Assembly (NCBI GenBank): GCA_029204225.1
Contig: CM055109.1
Span: 22,348,422-22,412,421 of the forward strand
From: Diphasiastrum complanatum
Taxonomy: Eukaryota > Streptophyta > Lycopodiopsida > Lycopodiales > Lycopodiaceae
Direction of reading: 5' to 3'
Length of the DNA: 64,000 nt
Shown: in pieces, positions 60,260 to 64,000 of the stretch
Layout: every line of letters begins with the position of its first letter
How positions within the stretch are numbered: position 1 is the stretch's first letter
Made by a program: the position numbers and the translations under genes
Notes under the pieces: generated by a model
What the model was told of the DNA's origin: nothing
The model's database searches: none
The model's input: the letters and a program-made list of their open reading frames with translations, nothing else

Positions 60260-61229
60260 TGTGATTTGATCTTTCTTCGCCCATCTTTGAGCCCTTTGGC
60301 TCCTCGACATAGGATGAACTATTATTGTTCTCCTGTCTGCTTTGAGCTGACTTGTTTCTTGGGTTTTGGTGGCAGTCCATGGCTGCATGACCCTTCTTGT
60401 GACGGTGGGTGGATACACTCAATTTTCGAATTAAGCCAACATGAATTGATAGTATTTCCTTTGCGTTTGCATCTCACGCATGTCTTCTTGTCTCCACTCT
60501 ACTGTTTCGACCTTCCTTTGCTGGATCTTTTTGCTTGCCAATCTCAATCCTGCCTTTGATCTGACTCCCTCTCAGGCTTGAATTGCTTCTTTGATTTCTC
60601 CTTGTTGTTGTAGAGAGCTTGGTCAAAAGCATCCTTGTGATCAAGGTGCTCTCAAGCTTCGACTTCTTCTCGAATCTCAACAACAGCCTTTTCGAGTGTC
60701 ATTGTAGGATCTTTTGCTAGCAGCGTTCTGGTTGTCTGGAACGATCTTGGTAAGGATCTCAATAGATATATAAGCTGCTTCTCTGATGACATTGCATTTT
60801 TTGCTCCAAAATTGTGTAGTGAAAGGAGTTGATCCTTCATCTTCCTAATAAAGGAAGTGAGGTCTTTGCCATCCCAATGTAGGTTTGTCAGCTGATTTTC
60901 AAGCATCATTATCTGACTGCGTGATTTCGTCTGAAATCTTGTGAGTAGAGTATTCCACATCTCTTTTGCTTTAGAGAGTGTAGCCAGGTCAAGAGTCAGG
61001 CTATCCTCAATGGATGATGATAACAAAGCTACTGCCTTGTCATTCTTCTCCCTCCATCACGTAGCTCCTTGTCTGTTGTCGTAGGCATCTCCTCGGTGCC
61101 ATCTACCCAGGGGAATAATCCTTCTCCCTTTAATATCAGCGAGGTCTTAACCTTCCATGCTAGGAAGTTAGATCCTGATGAATCGAGGATTGTATAGATC
61201 TTGGATTGCATGCTGCTTATTGAAGCCAT
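60260..61229 (-). pseudogene. gag and zinc knuckle region of copia I
   Basis: ATG at 61229: MASISSMQSKIYTILDSSGS, NFLAWKVKTSLILKGEGLFP. A frame break near 61030, then LATLSKAKEMWNTLLTRFQT, KSRSQIMMLENQLTNLHWDG, TSFIRKMKDQLLSLHNFGAK, LIYLLRSLPRSFQTTRTLLA, EKAVVEIREEVEA. A basic linker follows. The nucleocapsid part shows CVRCKRKGNTINSC and HKKGHAAMDC, i.e. probably two CCHC knuckles, in broken frames. Confidence 0.75.
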
Positions 61230-61326
61230 TGCTGTGAATTGTGTTCTCAGTTGTTGATGGTTCTTTGTTTGAGTGCTTAGCCTTTTGGATCTGATAGCTT
61301 TTTGGCTATGTCAAACTATGACAGGT

Positions 61327-61340
61327 GGGCTCTAATACCA
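61327..61340 (-). promoter_or_regulatory. Primer-binding site of copia I
   Basis: On the minus strand TGGTATTAGAGCCC, 1 nt after the LTR; one C-to-T change from the initiator-Met site, the same change as in gypsy C. Confidence 0.75.
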
Positions 61341-61341
61341 C

Positions 61342-62074
61342 TGATGCAAAGAATGTGGAACGCAAATTGTAAATATCAGTCAGGCTCTGTAACGAAATGA
61401 AACGAAACGAAACGAAACTAGACGAAACAAAGTTAAGTGAGACGAAACTTGAACGAGCTCTGCTATTGACATTGCTAAAGCGAAATCAAATTAATCATGA
61501 ACGAAATGAATTCGGATGACTTCAGATATGATTGATGGTCACTGCCTGCTATATCATTCCTACAATCCTCCAGAAAGTAGATAGACACCGTTGATCTACA
61601 TTTTAGATTAATACAGCGTTCAACAAAAAATTGAACCAGTGTGCAAAATTGATAAAACAAGTGAATGAGATACACAAGCGATAGCAGATAGTAATTCATT
61701 TAAGATCAGACAATGATAAGAGTGATATGTGCATAATAGCTACAGTATCATCTATTGATCCTCTTGATTTCGAGCACTATATGATAGACCCACACATTGC
61801 ATTGGCGTGAGAAAAGCGGTGTTCTCCCACGAGTAATGTCTCGCTTACTAGCGGACTTCTTGGATCTTTGTGGATCTTGCTTACAAAACTTGTCTCGCTT
61901 GCAAACGGACTTCTATTCTATAGTCTGTGTGTTTCTATCTACTACTGTATGTATCTTATACATTTAGAGTAGCGCACCATATTAGATAGACTAAACAATC
62001 TAGAAGTAATCATGGATTACAAGAGAGGTGGGTTAGACACGTCCTAACGCTCTTCCGCTGATGTCATCATATCA
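61342..62074 (-). repeat. 5' LTR of copia I
   Basis: 733 bp; minus-strand ends TGATATGATG and CTTTGCATCA. A TATA-like TATAAGATA (minus, about 61949) and a GAAAC pentanucleotide microsatellite (61391-61428) lie inside. The far edge (62074) was chosen from the TGAT/ATCA termini. Confidence 0.6.
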
Positions 62075-62076
62075 GA

Positions 62077-62517
62077 TCAAGGGTTTGTGTACTTCGTGGT
62101 ACTTGCATGATCTTCCTGATCCTTTAGAGCATGAAAGTCAAAAAGGTATCGCGAAGATTTTTGTGTCGCTTCGAGCCATTTGACTTTGCGTCTTTTGACT
62201 TTCTCCTGTTGTATCACAAAATTTTTTCTTTTGTGAACTTTTTGCGTTCGTGTCTTTTCGTCAGGGTGTTCGCAAACATTTTCGCTTCGTGTCTTTTTAT
62301 GATGTTCGCGAACATTTTTGCTTCGTGTCTTTTTGTTAGACTGAGGGCTGAAAGCTAGGAAAGCTTTGGTAATAGAAACGTTTTGTTTCTTCAAATATGG
62401 CTCTTTACAGATCGTTAGGAGTATCATAGGGCATTTGTACAAGGAAAATGGGAGAAGGTGAATATAGGACTGGGATTTCCACACTGGGTTTGTACAAGGG
62501 TATGACAGTTTATACAA
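62077..62517 (-). CDS. Hypothetical Lys/Arg-rich protein with 12-residue repeats
   Basis: A 146-codon frame with no recognised domain. The middle carries KKTRSKNVREH, KKTRSENVCEH and EKTRTQKVHK, i.e. about three copies of a basic 12-residue unit; the first two are encoded by a 36-bp tandem repeat (62267-62302, 62303-62338). The flanks are KVKRRKVKWLEATQKSSRYL on one side and a hydrophobic N-terminus on the other. It lies between the LTR of copia I and the gypsy J integrase, so it may be element-borne. Existence as a real gene is uncertain. Confidence 0.3.
   Translation of the reverse strand: MYKLSYPCTNPVWKSQSYIHLLPFSLYKCPMILLTICKEPYLKKQNVSITKAFLAFSPQSNKKTRSKNVREHHKKTRSENVCEHPDEKTRTQKVHKRKNFVIQQEKVKRRKVKWLEATQKSSRYLFDFHALKDQEDHASTTKYTNP
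62267..62338. repeat. 36-bp tandem repeat
   Basis: Two units beginning tgttcgc(a/g)aacattt and ending cttcgtgtctttttat-type, with a third, weaker unit upstream (gcgttcgtgtcttttcg). Confidence 0.75.
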
Positions 62518-63489
62518 GGTGGGATTATATACAGGGTTCCGTCGGTACCTTCTAGTTTACCTAGCCAGATCCTACCTATTCCAAAAACTATCACCTACCT
62601 ATGCTAAGGGGCCGGGGCAACTTCCTAATTTAATAGAGTCGATCTACAAGTAAGTCTATCCTAACTTATCTAAATTGTCTTAACCATCTACTCTAGGCTA
62701 ATCTAAGCTAGTCTACACTACTGGCTAACCTAGCATTCTCTCTAGTCTACCTAACTACCTAAATCTACGAGTCATGGTCGTCGATTGTTGTTCTAATCTA
62801 AGGATCAAATATGGGACCTAGATATTCAACTAAATCTACATCTACCCTAGGGGTCGGTCTATTTGAAGGTCTTCTTAACTAAGTATCTGTTTCGACCTAA
62901 TCTAAATGCTATCTAAGCTAACTAGGCTAACTACTCCCGACTGACAAACCGAATTAGGATTAACAAACTAAGAAAATTGAACCTGATCCAACTTACATTT
63001 CCAGATGTATCTAAGGGTCTCGGTCAGTAACCAGCCTAATCTACGGGACTTGATCTATTCCTGAAAACTAACTAATCTAAAACTTACACTAACAAGAAGA
63101 ATTTTCTAGATCTAATCGGACTTCCTAGATTAATCCTAGCTATCTAATTGGGGTCATCTAATTGAAACACTATCTTTGTAGGACCATCTAACAGATTTAT
63201 CCAGACAGAGACTATCTAAGCGAGCTAGACTACCTATTCGGTCTTTCTAAGCTAAAATTACCTAGTAAATGGTTGATCTAAGTGGCTAAGTAGTATTAAT
63301 TTAATCTAACTTTCTGGTCGAGCTATCCGATTTATCTAACTATTCTAAGCTTAAGCAGAACACTAAGGATCTAATTTTTTATTTTAATTCCTATGGATCT
63401 AGATCTAGATTACTACTAGAATTTACTAATAAATTCTACCATCTATCTAATTGATGAATATCTAATCCTACAAGCTACTTCTACCTAGG
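62518..63489. other. CTA-rich spacer of gypsy J
   Basis: Almost 1 kb with a striking excess of CTA, CTAA and ATCTAA words on the plus strand, e.g. ggctaatctaagctagtcta at 62695, and no ORF. It lies downstream of the integrase of J, so it may be the 3' untranslated spacer before the J LTR. Confidence 0.55.
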
Positions 63490-64000
63490 CTATTTAACGG
63501 GGTGTTGATGGTTCATCTTGAGTTGAAGAAGATGATGTGGATGGTGGTTCTAACACATCTTTGAGCTCAACATTGACAGAATAGTAGTGATGCAACCTGC
63601 TGCCATTAATGGGCATGTCTAGTAAATTGCCTTGCAGATCAACGAGTATCACTGCGCCATTAGGTCGGATCTCTACTACGCTATACGGTCCTTCTCCCTA
63701 GAACTTAAGCTTTACTTTCTGTGCCTTGGCGTTGTATTACAATGCCAATTCTCCCTTGACGAGATCCTTGGTTTTGATATTGCGATCATGCCAGGCCTTC
63801 TGTCACTGTTTTTTCACAACTAGGGCGTGAAGCGCTAGGAGCGAGTTTCATGAAGTTTTTCAATCTCCTCTTGGTTTCCTTCATACTAAGTCGTTCGTCG
63901 GTGATGGCGACTCTCAGACTTGGAACGAAAAACTCAACAGACATTATGGCTTCCTATCCATACACCATCTGAAATGGAATTTGTCAAGTGCTCACATTGA
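63490..64000 (-). pseudogene. Gypsy element J: integrase C-terminus
   Basis: Minus strand, running off the window edge. Readable pieces are PFQMVYG, EAIMSVEFFVPSLRVAITDE, KETKRRL, WHDRNIKTKDLVKGELAL, NAKAQKVKLKF, GEGPYSVVEIRPNGAVILVD, LQGNLLDMPINGSRLHHYYS, VNVELKDVLEPPSTSS. This is the end of the integrase core (TPFQMVYG-type), the HHDR-like helix and the GPY/F module of a gypsy element without a chromodomain, in the style of Athila/Tat integrases. In-frame TAG and frameshifts are present (EAI preceded by TAG, an extra stop before ELAL). Confidence 0.8.

Larger units (their letters stand above)
59554..62074 (-). mobile_element. Copia element I (3' truncated, minus strand)
   Basis: Minus-strand copia with 5' LTR (62074-61342), primer site, gag, zinc knuckle, protease, pre-integrase region and the first codons of integrase. 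It is cut at 59553, tail-to-tail with H. Its gag and protease are unlike those of A, B, D, F and H, so it represents a different copia lineage. Confidence 0.8.

Overview
The window reads as nuclear DNA of a land plant with a large, repeat-filled, AT-rich genome. Ty1/copia and Ty3/gypsy elements dominate; most primer-binding sites match plant initiator-methionyl tRNA, and foldback elements and LINE debris are present. A gymnosperm, fern or other large-genome lineage is plausible, but nothing here fixes the species. I see no single-copy host gene, rRNA, tRNA or CRISPR array. Nearly every protein-coding trace belongs to a mobile element, and most are broken by stops, frameshifts, deletions or nested insertions.

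Layout. 1-5101: non-coding DNA with a 33-bp perfect hairpin, a 32-G run and a foldback MITE. 5102-6697: copia pol fragment (A). 6841-7442: gypsy-type LTR with a tRNA-Asp-type primer site. 7446-10161: repeat-rich, no recognised gene. 10162-27450: a four-level nest. Copia gag fragment O is split by copia B; the RNase H of B is split by chromodomain gypsy C (target duplication TACTA); C is split by copia D. Fragment P at 26027-27450 may be the other half of O. 27650-28209: LINE zinc-knuckle tail. 28283-28770: GC-rich patch with a 30-bp palindrome. 29996-33703: copia M, fused tail-to-tail to gypsy integrase K (33704-34520). 35410-36570: copia L on the minus strand.

36571-43330 (G1) is the most unusual region. 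It combines a DUF7869-type, transposase-like ORF on the plus strand, a convergent multi-exon Ulp1/C48-like cysteine protease gene on the minus strand, and a third plus-strand gene with a repeated (V/I)LTGVDDV-like peptide. A second partial copy (G2) lies at 52384-54993. Two dispersed copies with the same gene order argue for a multigene DNA transposon.

43380-52386: copia fragment N is interrupted by copia F, and F by copia E, the only element here with both LTRs and a clear target duplication (CATTG). 54994-59553: copia H, inserted in the Ulp1-like gene of G2 and fused tail-to-tail to copia I (59554-62074, minus strand). 62075-64000: minus-strand gypsy integrase C-terminus (J), a CTA-rich spacer and a lysine-rich repeat ORF.

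Within each retroelement the domains run gag, zinc knuckle, protease, then integrase-RT-RNase H (copia) or RT-RNase H-integrase (gypsy). No element looks autonomous: key residues are lost in several (B RT YVVD, E integrase Asp to Asn, C protease DSS, F zinc knuckle Cys to Tyr). Copy comparisons were done by eye and boundaries without LTR or TSD evidence are approximate.
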